64,000 bases of DNA, taken from positions 124,001 through 188,000 of the forward strand of contig CAVORB010000020.1 of NCBI GenBank assembly GCA_963698495.1, read 5' to 3'. The position numbers were made by a program, and so were the translations under genes. This stretch comes from CAVORB01 sp963698495 (GTDB lineage Bacteria; Pseudomonadota; Gammaproteobacteria; Chromatiales; Chromatiaceae). This document shows positions 46,636 through 55,865 of this stretch, piece after piece (positions within the stretch are counted from its first letter, which is position 1; each line of letters opens with the position of its first letter). The notes under the pieces were generated by a model. It worked only from the letters and a program-made list of their open reading frames with translations. It had not been told where the DNA came from and ran no database searches.

Positions 46636-47431
46636 GAACTCGGCGACCCGAAACGTCTCGCGGCGGCGGCTGCCGGGCGGCGGGGTCTTGGCGGTAGAAG
46701 TCCCTGAGCTGGGCGTAGACCTGGGGGTATTCGCCATGCAGCAGGTGCGGAAGCTCGAAGAAGGCCTCGCTCACCACGGCGAAGAACTCTGCCGGTGACT
46801 CGGTAGCATAGGGATCGATGGGGGTGTCCTCTCCGCTTTCGACACGTCTGACCATGTCGCGGTAAGCGGCCGAAAATACCTGCGCCCACGTGCTATCGCT
46901 CATCCCCGCATGCAGGGGCGGGTGACCGTTTGCGCTGCCGTTGCGCATATCGAGCTTGTGCGCGAGCTCGTGCACGACCACGTTGAAGCCGTCCCTGACC
47001 TGACCCGCCTCCACGTCTGCCCACGACAGGATGATCGGGCCCTGCTCCCAGGCCTCGCCGCTCAGGGGCTCTTCGGACACCCAGACGACCCCGTCCTCGT
47101 CCACCCACTCGCGCTCCGGGACGAACTCATCCGGGTAGACGATCACCGCGTACCAGCCGCGATACCAGTCGAGCCCCAGGTGCAGGACCGGAAGACAAGC
47201 CTGCAGGGCAATCGAGAGCCGCATTGACGAATCCAAGCGGATGCCTCGGGCCTCCTCGAAGGCCTTTTCTCGCAGGAAGAGCAAGGACAGGTCCCGCAAC
47301 GCCCCCACCTCGGGGACACTCAGCCCTTCCAGCAAAGGGAGACGCGCCGAAACCTGATCCCACAGGCGATCGGAAACGCGTGCACGCTCCCGGTCCAGCC
47401 GCCGACGCCGCCACCAGGCGGTCAGGCCCAT
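46616..47431 (-). CDS. mtfA: MtfA-type zinc peptidase (M90 family)
   Basis: A 271-residue cytosolic metallopeptidase. The zinc motif is HELAH in VVVHELAHKLDMRNG, with a second conserved block ESPAEFFAVVSEAFFELP supplying a further ligand. E. coli MtfA interacts with the repressor Mlc; no Mlc gene is visible here. ATG 47431 starts at a family-like MGLTAWWRRRR; codons upstream are not conserved in character. Divergent from the copper chaperone gene. Confidence 0.9.
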   Translation of the reverse strand: MGLTAWWRRRRLDRERARVSDRLWDQVSARLPLLEGLSVPEVGALRDLSLLFLREKAFEEARGIRLDSSMRLSIALQACLPVLHLGLDWYRGWYAVIVYPDEFVPEREWVDEDGVVWVSEEPLSGEAWEQGPIILSWADVEAGQVRDGFNVVVHELAHKLDMRNGSANGHPPLHAGMSDSTWAQVFSAAYRDMVRRVESGEDTPIDPYATESPAEFFAVVSEAFFELPHLLHGEYPQVYAQLRDFYRQDPAARQPPPRDVSGRRVPTWGSR

Positions 47432-47707
47432 ACGGGTGCAGCCTCGGTTCGGTGCAGCGGCATCGCTGACGCCGCCGGGCGGGCACCGAGGCAGGCGAGA
47501 ACCAGAGAAGGCGCGGGTCGTAAGCACCATCCCACGTCAACTCGCCTCATCTCGCGCTCCCCCCTCGTCGGTAGAAACCAGCGCCCTCATCGTCGCCATT
47601 CTAGCCTCGTTTCGGGGATGCAGGCTGGCGCGAACCCCGCGCCTCACCTCGACAGAGAAGCACGAACGGCGCAAGATTGCGCAACCTGCATTAGCGGAGG
47701 AACAAGC

Positions 47708-48214
47708 TTGAGTCGCACCTTTTCCATGCTGCTCGCGTCAAGCCTTGCGCTCGCACCCGGGATCGCCCCGGGGGCCGAGGCCGCCGACCAAATCGCCGTC
47801 TCCGGCGCTTACGTGCGCGCGGTGCCGCCGGGCCAGACGAACAGTGCGGCGTTTCTCGCGCTCACAAATACCGCGGGGGAAGCGCACGCCCTCGTCGCCG
47901 CCGAGAGCGATGCGGCAGAGGTGGTGGAGCTGCACTCGCACACCATGGATGACGGCATGATGAAGATGCGCCGGATCGAGCGCATCGACCTCCCCGCGGC
48001 GAGCACTCTGTCCCTGGAGCCTGGTGGGCGGCATCTGATGTTGATCGGGCTGAAACGGCAGCTGGCACCTGGCCAGGAGATCAGATTGTTTCTGACCTTC
48101 GAGGACGGCAGCCGCGCGCAGGTAAATGCCCCGGTGCGCGCGATTGCGCCTGGCAACCGCGGGCACACCCCGGAGCGCAAGTGCGGCGATGGCCGGTGCG
48201 GGAGCGGAAACTAG
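47708..48214 (+). CDS. periplasmic copper chaperone PCu(A)C
   Basis: A 168-residue protein with a signal peptide and the PCuAC copper site HSHTMDDGMMKM ... GGRHLMLIG (His and Met ligands at characteristic spacing). It delivers Cu(I) to the CuA centre of cytochrome oxidase or related sites. Start is a TTG at 47708: a strong GGAGG ends 7 bases before it; ATG 47726 is an alternative. The C-terminus is unusual, ending KCGDGRCGSGN, a Cys/Gly tail that could bind extra metal. Confidence 0.88.
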   Translation: MSRTFSMLLASSLALAPGIAPGAEAADQIAVSGAYVRAVPPGQTNSAAFLALTNTAGEAHALVAAESDAAEVVELHSHTMDDGMMKMRRIERIDLPAASTLSLEPGGRHLMLIGLKRQLAPGQEIRLFLTFEDGSRAQVNAPVRAIAPGNRGHTPERKCGDGRCGSGN

Positions 48215-48269
48215 TCGGGCGATCTGAAGGCCATTGGCGCCCGCACGACGGGCCATCGGGGGAGCTGGG

Positions 48270-49317
48270 TTGAAAACGGATCCGTTCGGCTCGCCGGAGA
48301 CCTTTCGCGAAACCTTCGCATCAGGCCTCGAGCGCCTGCTGCAGGACAAAGAGGGGCTCGGCCCCTTCATCCTGGTCCTCGCCAACGCCTGCTTCGACCC
48401 CTCCATCCATCACCGGTTGCGCCACCGCCTCGCGCGGCGTTTCGGCGAGCTCGCCGAGAGCTGCCGCCGCGCCTTCGTCGCGGGCCGCCAGCTCCCGGAG
48501 CCGGAGGACGACATGAGCGTCTTCCTCAAGCTGATGGCCATCGGTTTCGATCACATCGAGCCGGCGCGCTCGCGTCCCCTCGGATCCTGGGAAATGCAGT
48601 TCAACCAGATCCGGTCGCTGCGTCCGCGGCGCGCGGCCGGCATCCGCCCCGCAAGCATCCGCGTTCCCTTCGACCCCCAAGGTTTCCAGTTCAACAAGCC
48701 GTTTCTGCGCAAGGAGACCTTCTGGCGGGGAACCCTCGCGAGGGAGACGGCAGACCTGCTCTACAACAAGTTTCCCTTCGTGGAGCTCCACGCCCTCCTG
48801 GTTCCGGACCGGCAGGCGAACCATCCCCAATATCTCACCGCCGAGCGCCACCTGTGGGCCTGGCGGTTGGCCGAGCAGCTGGCGCCACGACTGCCTGGCG
48901 TCCTTCTGGCCTACAACGCCTACGGTGCATGTGCGTCCGTCAATCACCTGCATTTTCAGCTGTCGGTGCGCGATACCCCGCTCCCCGTTGCTTCCGCGCA
49001 GTGGCGGCATAACGGAGGGCCGACTCCCTACCCGGCGTGCTGCGAACGTTATCGCGGACCCAGATTTGGCTTGGGAGCGCGTGGACGAACTGCACCGACG
49101 TGGCATCAGCTACAACCTCGTCTACCTGCCGGGGCGGCTCTACTGCCTACCGCGCAGACTCCAAGGCACCTACGACCTGCCTCCCTGGTGCGGTGGCCAG
49201 GCCTGGTACGAACTGGCCGGCGGTGTAGTGACCTTCAACGCGGACGACTTCCAGTCCTTGCGCGTCGCTGACCTCGGCGCGGCCTTGGAGGCAAGCGCGG
49301 CGGGCCTCTGCAAGTGA
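48270..49317 (+). pseudogene. HIT-like superfamily protein (GDP-galactose phosphorylase-like), frameshifted
   Basis: About 349 codons. Residues from roughly 110 on contain VPFDPQGFQFNKPFL, FPFVELHALLVPDR and the histidine-triad-like segment GACASVNHLHFQLSVRD, the pattern of HIT-type nucleotide transferases related to GDP-L-galactose phosphorylase. At about codon 260 the frame breaks; deleting A49051 gives CERFADPDLAWERVDELHRRGISYN and a normal end (LPPWCGGQAWYELAGG) at 49317. Start taken as TTG 48270 behind GGGGGAG. Role unknown, perhaps nucleotide-sugar turnover. Confidence 0.7.
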
Positions 49318-49539
49318 CGCCGGCCGTTGCGACCGGCCCGCGCGAAAGGGGAATCTCTGCCCCCGGCCGAGGTCTTTCAGCTAGTGAGACATGCCGCGTC
49401 TCGCGCCTTGACCCCGGCATTGCGAGTTTGACCAATATGCTGAATTTCTGATATACATTCGCGGATTTCTCGCTTTCGGCGGCGAGCTCCGGGGCGTCGT
49501 CCTGACGGCCTTCAACAAACGATGAATCGGGCGGAAGAC

Positions 49540-50151
49540 ATGATGAAAACCTGGCTCTTGACGATTGCTGCAGCGTCGGCCCTGATCTCCGGCAACACAC
49601 ACGCGGCCGGTGACCCGGCAGCTGGCGAGGCCAAGGCGGCGGTCTGCGTTGCCTGTCACGGTCCGGCCGGGAACAGCCTCGTGCCGACATGGCCCAAGCT
49701 CGCCGGTCAGCATCCGGAATACATCTACAAGCAGCTGATGGACTTCAAGAGCGGCGCCCGCGTCAACGATCAGATGAGCCCACAGGTGATCCCGCTCAAC
49801 GAGCAGGACTTCCTGGACCTGGCGGCCTATTTCGCCGCCCAGCAGCAGACCCCAGGCACCGCCGATCCGGCCCTCGCCGAGCTCGGCGAGCGCATCTACC
49901 GGGGCGGCAATCCGCAGTCCGGGGTGGCGGCATGTACCGGTTGCCATGGACCCGCCGGAACCGGCGTCGGACTTGCCAAGTTCCCGCGCATTTCAGGGCA
50001 GCACGCGCAGTACGTGGATCAGAGCCTGAAGCACTTTCGCGAGGCCGCGCGCGCCAATGATCCCAACAGCATGATGCGCGGTGTCTCCAGCCGCATGACC
50101 GACCAGGAGATCGCCGCCGTTTCCCAGTACATCCAGGGACTCAGCCAGTAA
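49540..50151 (+). CDS. dihaem cytochrome c4
   Basis: A 203-residue periplasmic electron carrier: signal peptide (MKTWLLTIAAASALISGNTHA), two class I cytochrome c domains with haem sites CVACH (36-40) and CTGCH (132-136), and the axial Met in MSPQVIP and a matching MMRGVSSRM in the second domain. Cytochrome c4 transfers electrons between bc1 and terminal oxidases or reaction centre. Several ATGs are close (49522, 49540, 49543); 49540/49543 fit the signal best. A clean terminator follows. Confidence 0.92.
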   Translation: MMKTWLLTIAAASALISGNTHAAGDPAAGEAKAAVCVACHGPAGNSLVPTWPKLAGQHPEYIYKQLMDFKSGARVNDQMSPQVIPLNEQDFLDLAAYFAAQQQTPGTADPALAELGERIYRGGNPQSGVAACTGCHGPAGTGVGLAKFPRISGQHAQYVDQSLKHFREAARANDPNSMMRGVSSRMTDQEIAAVSQYIQGLSQ

Positions 50152-50181
50152 CTATTTAAGGCGAACACCCCGGGGTGCATG

Positions 50182-50212
50182 AAGGGCAGCCAACGGCTGC
50201 CCTTTCTCGTTT
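50182..50212 (+). terminator. rho-independent terminator after cytochrome c4
   Basis: AAGGGCAGC (50182-50190) pairs perfectly with GCTGCCCTT (50196-50204) around a 5-base loop, followed by TCTCGTTT. A 12-base palindrome CACCCCGGGGTG (50166-50177) lies just before it. Confidence 0.8.
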
Positions 50213-50375
50213 CCCCTTGCCTCCCGAGGACCATCAGGGTAAACGGGCCTCCCCTGCGTCGTTCAGCGTAGGCATCGCGAGTCCGCTCGCCCTCCCGGCG
50301 TTGGGGCGCGGTACTATTCGGGTTATCCTTCGTGATCGGCATCATACGTGCCGCCCTCTGCGTCCCGCAATCGCC

Positions 50376-51161
50376 ATGCAGCAGCTGAACCTGCTCAGCT
50401 ACAATATTCAGTCTGGCATCTACACCCGCCAGTACAGCGAGTATGTGACGAGCAGCTGGAAGCACCTGCTGCCCCACCGCGAGAGGCTCTACAATCTCAA
50501 TCGTATTGCGCTCATGCTGCGTGCCTTCGACGTGGTGGGTCTGCAGGAGGTGGACGCGGGGAGCCTGCGCAGCGGCTTCATCGACCAGACCGAGTACCTC
50601 GCCTTCCAGGCCCACTTCCCGCACTGGTACAAGCAGATCAACCGCAACCTCGGCAAGATCGCCCAGCACAGCAACGGGGTCCTGAGTCGGCTTCGCCCGG
50701 CGCGGATCACCGACTACAAGCTGCCGGGCCTACCGGGGCGCGGCGCGGTCATCGTGGAGTTCGATACCTCGGATGCGGAGCTGCTCGCCATCTGCATCCT
50801 GCACCTGGCTCTGGGCTGGCGGGCCCGCCGACGCCAGCTGGGTTACGTCAAGGAGTTGATCTCCCGCTACCCCTACCTGGTGCTGATGGGGGATTTCAAT
50901 TGTGACTGCAGCTCGCGTTCCCTCAGGGAGCTGGTGTACACGTCCGACCTTCAGGGTCTCGACTGCGAGCTCAAGACCTTTCCCAGCTGGCGGCCGAAGC
51001 GCAATCTCGACCACATCCTGATCTCGGACAACCTCGAGATCCTGGAGGCACGGGTCATCGACTACCCCCTCTCCGACCACCTGCCGTTGAGCATGAAGAT
51101 CGCGCTGCCCGAGGGCGTGTCCCTGGTTGTCACGGGGACTGATTTCGCCGGCGCCGAATGA
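50376..51161 (+). CDS. endonuclease/exonuclease/phosphatase family protein
   Basis: A 261-residue EEP-fold metal-dependent hydrolase: LNLLSYNIQSGI start, VVGLQEVDAG (metal-binding Glu), YLVLMGDFNCDCSS (Asp/Asn pair), RNLDHILIS and the final catalytic LSDHLPLSM (His). All catalytic elements are present. Whether it acts on nucleic acids, phospholipids or phosphoinositide-like substrates cannot be told. ATG 50376 chosen because the family begins exactly there. Preceded by the cytochrome c4 terminator. Confidence 0.9.
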   Translation: MQQLNLLSYNIQSGIYTRQYSEYVTSSWKHLLPHRERLYNLNRIALMLRAFDVVGLQEVDAGSLRSGFIDQTEYLAFQAHFPHWYKQINRNLGKIAQHSNGVLSRLRPARITDYKLPGLPGRGAVIVEFDTSDAELLAICILHLALGWRARRRQLGYVKELISRYPYLVLMGDFNCDCSSRSLRELVYTSDLQGLDCELKTFPSWRPKRNLDHILISDNLEILEARVIDYPLSDHLPLSMKIALPEGVSLVVTGTDFAGAE

Positions 51162-51173
51162 ACCGGTGTGCGC

Positions 51174-51734
51174 TCAGGGATCCTGGACGTAGAAGTGCCG
51201 CCAGGGGTGTCCGCTGATGCCGGCAAGCAGCTCCATCAAGACCGGCGACGGCGTCGCCTCGCCAGGAAACACCTCCTCCACCTGCACGAAGAATCGCCCC
51301 CATCCGGCCTGATGCCGCCAGTCCCAGCCCCAGGGCGCGGCGGACACCCCGCAGGCGGGGCAGCTGATCTCACCACCAGCCGCATCGGCGAGCGCGGGGC
51401 GCCAATCCCGGAGGGGCTTACGGCAGGAGAAACAACGCGGCGGGCGGGTGTTGCGACCGCTCAGGAACCGGGGCGCGGCGTAGGGCCCGACGAGTCGGAT
51501 ATGGCAGAAACCAGCATCGTCTTGCGCCGAGGGCTCGAGCGCCAGTTGCACCGAGCAGCCGGCGAAGACGACCAGGGCCAGAAAGCGGTCTCCGACCGCG
51601 TATCCACCGGCGACCCAGGGTAGCGGCGCGCCCAAAAAACCGGCGGCGGCGAGCCCGGAACGAAGCGCGACCAGGTCTGGGCATTGCAGTGGATCTCGCT
51701 GCGACAGCAGCAAACGACCGGTGTGGACAGGCAT
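51174..51734 (-). CDS. hypothetical protein with central zinc ribbon
   Basis: A 186-residue protein with two CxxC pairs, CFSC (residues about 101-104) and CPAC (about 124-127), a probable zinc ribbon between an N-terminal mixed domain and a C-terminal part rich in Trp. I do not recognise a named family, but composition and a conserved-looking core (RFLALVVFAG; FFVQVEEVFPGE) support a real gene. Convergent with the EEP gene and divergent from the exported methyltransferase. Confidence 0.7.
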   Translation of the reverse strand: MPVHTGRLLLSQRDPLQCPDLVALRSGLAAAGFLGAPLPWVAGGYAVGDRFLALVVFAGCSVQLALEPSAQDDAGFCHIRLVGPYAAPRFLSGRNTRPPRCFSCRKPLRDWRPALADAAGGEISCPACGVSAAPWGWDWRHQAGWGRFFVQVEEVFPGEATPSPVLMELLAGISGHPWRHFYVQDP

Positions 51735-51866
51735 GGCGCCATTGACGGGCTGATTTTGGGCTCAGATTCTATCAGGGTTGCGAGCCGAGGCGTCGCCTGC
51801 CGGTTGAACCCGCGCGGCAGGACGCCGGTCACAGGACTCGTATTCCCAGCCAAGAGTCGCCCGCTT

Positions 51867-52595
51867 ATGATCCACCCCCCGAGCATTCCCTCCGCCACCG
51901 CCGTCCCGCTGCTGATCTCGGCCTTGCTTGCCGCCGCGACTGGGGCGTTTGCCGAATCAAGCGCCCTGGAGGAGCCGGCGCTGGAACCCGGCTTCAATTC
52001 CCACTACATGGACCCGGACGTAGAGCGATGGCAGCGCGTCTTCGAGAGTCAGGGCAGGGAGATCTTTGACCAGAGGCAACGTATCGTGCAGGCGACCGGG
52101 GTTAGCCTCGGCATGGCGGTTGCCGACATCGGCGCCGGAACCGGGCTCTTCGCCATCCTGTTCGCCCGCGCCGTGGGGCCCGCCGGTAAGGTCTACGCCG
52201 TGGACATCTCGCCCGGCTTCGTCGAAGCGATCGAGAAGCGCGCCGCCGACTACCGTCTCGCCAACCTGACGCCCGTGGTCAACGATCCCAAGCAAACCGG
52301 CCTTCCCCCCGCTAGCGTCGACCTGGCCTTTCTCTGCGACACCTACCACCACTTCGAGTACCCCGGTGCCATGCTCGATTCGATCTCGAACGCTCTGCGC
52401 CAGGGGGGCGAGCTGGTCGTGATCGACTTCCGACGCGAACCCGGGGTCAGCAGCCCATGGGTCATGTCCCACGTACGGGCGAATCAGGCGGAGGTCGTCG
52501 AGGAGATCGAGGCCGCCGGTTTCGAGCTGATTGAAACCCATGACTTCCTGCGCGAGAACTATTTCCTGCGCTTCCGTAAGCTGGGCGAGGGGTGA
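51867..52595 (+). CDS. exported class I SAM-dependent methyltransferase-like protein
   Basis: A 242-residue protein with a signal peptide (PLLISALLAAATGAFA) followed by a Rossmann methyltransferase domain: motif I VADIGAGTGLFAILFA, VYAVDISPGFVEAI, LAFLCDTYHHFEYP and GGELVVIDFRREPG. Signal peptide plus SAM-binding fold is peculiar since SAM is cytoplasmic, yet it recurs in proteobacteria. ATG 51867 was preferred since upstream frame overlaps the divergent gene. Confidence 0.85.
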   Translation: MIHPPSIPSATAVPLLISALLAAATGAFAESSALEEPALEPGFNSHYMDPDVERWQRVFESQGREIFDQRQRIVQATGVSLGMAVADIGAGTGLFAILFARAVGPAGKVYAVDISPGFVEAIEKRAADYRLANLTPVVNDPKQTGLPPASVDLAFLCDTYHHFEYPGAMLDSISNALRQGGELVVIDFRREPGVSSPWVMSHVRANQAEVVEEIEAAGFELIETHDFLRENYFLRFRKLGEG

Positions 52596-52617
52596 TCGCT
52601 TGGCAATCGCCCCTCCC

Positions 52618-53742
52618 TCATGCGGTTTCCTCCATGGGCATCAGGTGAATGGAAGAGCCCAGCAGGGACACCCTCGCGTTGTCTCCAGCGGCGAGACCAT
52701 GCCGGCGAGCAGCATGTGCGGGCAAATCGAAAAACAACCGGTGGTCGCCCGGCCCGTCGACGGCGAGGGTCACACGCCAGCTGTCGCCGAGGGCGAGCAG
52801 CTCCAAGATCCGCCCCTCCACCGGATTCTCCCGATCGCCGGAGGCGGGGCGATCCGGCCGGTGCCAGAGCACGGCGGAGGCCGGCACCATCCAATCGACC
52901 TTGGCGCCCGGCGCGAATCGCTCCTGCGTCTCCACCGAGAGCAGCCGCTCGCCCCACTCCAGCAGCAACCACCCGGGGCCATTCCCGGCCGGTCCGCGCA
53001 CGCGTCCGCGGAAGAGATTGCGCTGCCCGACCAACCGCGCCGCGGTGCGCCCGCGGGGGCGATTGATCACCTCCTGGGGCGTGCCGGCCTGCAGTGTCCG
53101 CCCCCGGCTCAGCACCACCATGCGATCGGCAAGGGCCGAGGCCTCAGTCAGGTCATGAGTCACCAGCAGGATCGGGACCCGAATCTCGCGGTGCAGCCGG
53201 GCGAGCTCCTCTTGGAGCTTGCGTCGGGTCATCTGGTCGACCGCGGAGAACGGCTCGTCGAGCAGCAGCACCGCGGGCTCCCGCGCCAGGGCACGAGCCA
53301 GGGCGACACGCTGGCGTTGTCCACCGGAAAGCTCCGCCGGTCTGCGCCGCTCCAGCCCCTCGAGACGCACCCGGGCGAGCAGCTCACGGGCCCGCCCGAG
53401 GCGTGCGATCCGTGGCAGATGAGTCAGGGCCTCGCGCACATTGTCCAGGGCGCTGAGGTGGGGAAACAGGGCATAGTCCTGGAACACCAGCCCCACACGC
53501 CGTTCTTGCGGCGACAGGACGACGCCGCTGGCGCTGTCGAGCCACACCCGAGCACCACAGGTGATTCGGCCCTCCCGCGGCCGCAGGAGGCCGGCGATGC
53601 AGCGCAGGATCGACGTCTTACCGCTACCGGAGGGACCGATCAGGGCCGTGAGCTCGCCCGGGGCGCAGACGAGCTCCGCCGCCAGCGGGATGGGGGAATC
53701 CTGGCGCAGGGAAACGCTGATGGCCTGTCCCGTCTCAGGCAC
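52618..53742 (-). CDS. modC: molybdate ABC transporter ATP-binding protein
   Basis: A 374-residue ATPase: Walker A GPSGSGKTS, Q-loop VFQDYALFPHL, signature LSGGQRQRVALARAL, Walker B VLLLDEPFSAVD and switch His (LLVTHD), then a C-terminal Mop/TOBE regulatory domain. The GTG start at 53742 overlaps the end of modB by 8 bp, showing coupling. Last gene of modABC; no modE is visible. Confidence 0.93.
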   Translation of the reverse strand: MPETGQAISVSLRQDSPIPLAAELVCAPGELTALIGPSGSGKTSILRCIAGLLRPREGRITCGARVWLDSASGVVLSPQERRVGLVFQDYALFPHLSALDNVREALTHLPRIARLGRARELLARVRLEGLERRRPAELSGGQRQRVALARALAREPAVLLLDEPFSAVDQMTRRKLQEELARLHREIRVPILLVTHDLTEASALADRMVVLSRGRTLQAGTPQEVINRPRGRTAARLVGQRNLFRGRVRGPAGNGPGWLLLEWGERLLSVETQERFAPGAKVDWMVPASAVLWHRPDRPASGDRENPVEGRILELLALGDSWRVTLAVDGPGDHRLFFDLPAHAARRHGLAAGDNARVSLLGSSIHLMPMEETA

Positions 53743-54400
53743 GGGGCTGGCGCCCCTGGCCGAGCATGAAAACCAGGCCGATGGCCAGGAACGAGAGGCC
53801 CAGCAGCACGGCGGACATGGCCCCCGCCGCCGCGTTGTCGAAGGCCTGCACCCGATCATAGATCGCGATGGCCGCGGTCCGGGTCTCTCCCGGAATGTTG
53901 CCCCCGACCATGAGCACGACCCCGAACTCGCCGAGGGTGTGGGCGAAGGTGAGCGCCAGCGCCGTCACCGCGCCGGGCCAGGCAAGCGGGAGCTCGATCC
54001 GCCAGAAGGTCCTCCAGTGCGAGAGCCCGCAGCACCAGGCGGCCTCGCGCACGTTCTGCGATATGCCCTCGAACGCGCGCTGAAGCGGCTGAACGGCAAA
54101 CGGGAGGTTGAAGATCACCGAGGCCAGCAGCAGACCCTCGAAGCTGAACACCAGGGTGCGATCGAACAGCGCCTCGAACGCAAGGCCCAGGGGCGACGAG
54201 CCGGAAAATGCCATCAGCAAGTAAAAACCGAGCACGGTGGGCGGCAACACGAGCGGCAGAGCGATCAGCGCCTCGACGAATCCGCGCAGAGCGAACCGCC
54301 GCCAGGCCAGTGCGCGGGCGATCGCGAACGCCAGCGGCAAGAGCAGGGCGGAAGTCCAGCCGGCGAGGCGCAGCGACAGGGCGAAGGCGTCCCAGTCCAA
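53735..54400 (-). CDS. modB: molybdate ABC transporter permease
   Basis: A 221-residue inner-membrane permease with about five helices and the ATPase-docking EAA-like loop (AAWCCGLSHWRTFWRIELPLAWPG). ALPLVLPPTVLGFYLL and FAHTLGEFGVVLMVGGNIPGET are strongly characteristic of ModB. It starts 12 bp after the modA stop. Confidence 0.94.
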   Translation of the reverse strand: MDWDAFALSLRLAGWTSALLLPLAFAIARALAWRRFALRGFVEALIALPLVLPPTVLGFYLLMAFSGSSPLGLAFEALFDRTLVFSFEGLLLASVIFNLPFAVQPLQRAFEGISQNVREAAWCCGLSHWRTFWRIELPLAWPGAVTALALTFAHTLGEFGVVLMVGGNIPGETRTAAIAIYDRVQAFDNAAAGAMSAVLLGLSFLAIGLVFMLGQGRQPRA

Positions 54401-54412
54401 CGTCTTGAGCCG

Positions 54413-55189
54413 TCAACCCGCGCCGTCAGGCAGGTCGAACCCATGGGCGCCCAAGATCGCCCTGCCCCGGGAGCCAAGCAGAAAGGTAAAGAAACGCCGG
54501 GCGTCTTCGCCCGCTCCACGGATCACGGCCCCGCGGTGTTTCAGCGGCGCGTGCAGCTCGGCCGAGATCGGGGCGTGCCGGCAACAGGCGGCAAGCTTCG
54601 GCGACAGCGCAAGGGAGTAGGCAACGATACCGGCATCGGCGCCGCCAGCGACGACGAACTGGGCCGCCTGGGACACGTTCTCGCCCAGCGCGAGACGGGA
54701 TTGAGCTCGATCCCAGAGCCCTCGCCACTCCAGGACCTCGCGCGCAGCGAGCCCGTAGGGCGCATGGTCCGGGTTCGCGATGGCGAGTCGACGCAGGCGT
54801 CCGTCGTCGAGGGCCGCCCCCAAGTCGTGCAGACTGCCATCGGCCGCAAGATCGGACCCCGCGGGCACCAGGACGGCGAGCCGCCCGAGGGCGTAAACGG
54901 CGCCCTCGTCCAGGGTATGACCCTCCCGCGCAAGATCGAGCACGAAGCCCTCGTCTGCAGAGAGAAAGACCTCGAAGGGCGCCCCCTGGGCGATCTGCCG
55001 TCTCAGGTTGCCGGAGGCGCCGAAGCTCAGGCGCGGGCGGACGCCACCGTGCTCCACGAAGGCGTCAACGACAGCGGGCAGCACGTCCCGAAGCGATGCG
55101 GCGGCGGCGATCGTCGGTACCGGCTCCGCCATCGCCGGCAACCGCAGCAGCGGCAACAGCAGGAAAAGCGTTACGGCGAGGCGGAGCAT
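54413..55189 (-). CDS. modA: molybdate-binding periplasmic protein
   Basis: A 258-residue substrate-binding protein: signal peptide (MLRLAVTLFLLLPLLRLPAMA), oxyanion site AAASLRDVL, SFGASGNLRRQIAQGAPFEVFLSA, and ANPDHAPYGLAAREVL. These are ModA hallmarks. ATG 55189 chosen for the signal peptide; a start 27 bp upstream is possible. First gene of the operon. Molybdate would supply molybdoenzymes such as sulfite or nitrate-type oxidoreductases. Confidence 0.93.
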   Translation of the reverse strand: MLRLAVTLFLLLPLLRLPAMAEPVPTIAAAASLRDVLPAVVDAFVEHGGVRPRLSFGASGNLRRQIAQGAPFEVFLSADEGFVLDLAREGHTLDEGAVYALGRLAVLVPAGSDLAADGSLHDLGAALDDGRLRRLAIANPDHAPYGLAAREVLEWRGLWDRAQSRLALGENVSQAAQFVVAGGADAGIVAYSLALSPKLAACCRHAPISAELHAPLKHRGAVIRGAGEDARRFFTFLLGSRGRAILGAHGFDLPDGAG

Positions 55190-55299
55190 GCGAGCGCGAC
55201 CCTGGCAAACGACCACAGGATCATAGCAGAACCATGCTCATCACCATGACCGGGCTGCCGGTCATAGACAGCTCCGGCGCCCCGCGATCACGCGCTTGG

Positions 55300-55743
55300 T
55301 CAGCGCTCCTCGAACCCCGCCATGCGGTACCATTTTCGGGCCTCGTCGAGGTCCTTCTCGACGCCGCGGCCTTCCTCGTACATCATGGCCAGCGTGGTCT
55401 GGGATCCGGCCAGCCCCTGCTCAGCGGCCTGCCTAAACCAATGAACGGCCTTCGCTGGGTCCTTGTCGGTGCACTCCCCTTCCATGTACATGAATCCGAG
55501 GCCGTGCTGAGCCAGGTCCAGTCCCGCCTCCGCTGCGGCCTTCATGTACTTGAAGGCCAACATCCGGTTCTCGTGCATGCCAAGTCCGTTCTGGGCCATG
55601 ATGGCGACCCGGTACTGGGCCTCGGCATTCCCCGCGTCGGCCAGGGGCGAGAGCAGCCCGGCCGCGCGGGCGAAGTGCCTGGACTCGAACGCGGCGATGC
55701 CGCTGCCAAGCTCCATGTCTAAATCAGTGATCTGTTCACTCAT
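55300..55743 (-). CDS. Sel1-like (TPR) repeat protein
   Basis: A 147-residue soluble protein of about three Sel1 repeats (AEAQYRVAIMAQNGLGMHENRMLAFKY, LAQHGLGFMYMEGECTDKDPAKAVHWF, AGSQTTLAMMYEEGRGVEKDLDEARKWY units). Such repeats mediate protein-protein contacts. No partner can be inferred from neighbours. Confidence 0.85.
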   Translation of the reverse strand: MSEQITDLDMELGSGIAAFESRHFARAAGLLSPLADAGNAEAQYRVAIMAQNGLGMHENRMLAFKYMKAAAEAGLDLAQHGLGFMYMEGECTDKDPAKAVHWFRQAAEQGLAGSQTTLAMMYEEGRGVEKDLDEARKWYRMAGFEER

Positions 55744-55865
55744 CGGGCTTCAGGTCCTAGTGTGCGGTCGCGCGCCGGCGACCGGTTGTCTTTTTCGGAG
55801 CCGAAAACCTGAGGGCTGCAGCGGATCATTCAAAGGGCTTGGCGCGCCTGCCAGCCCCAATGCCG

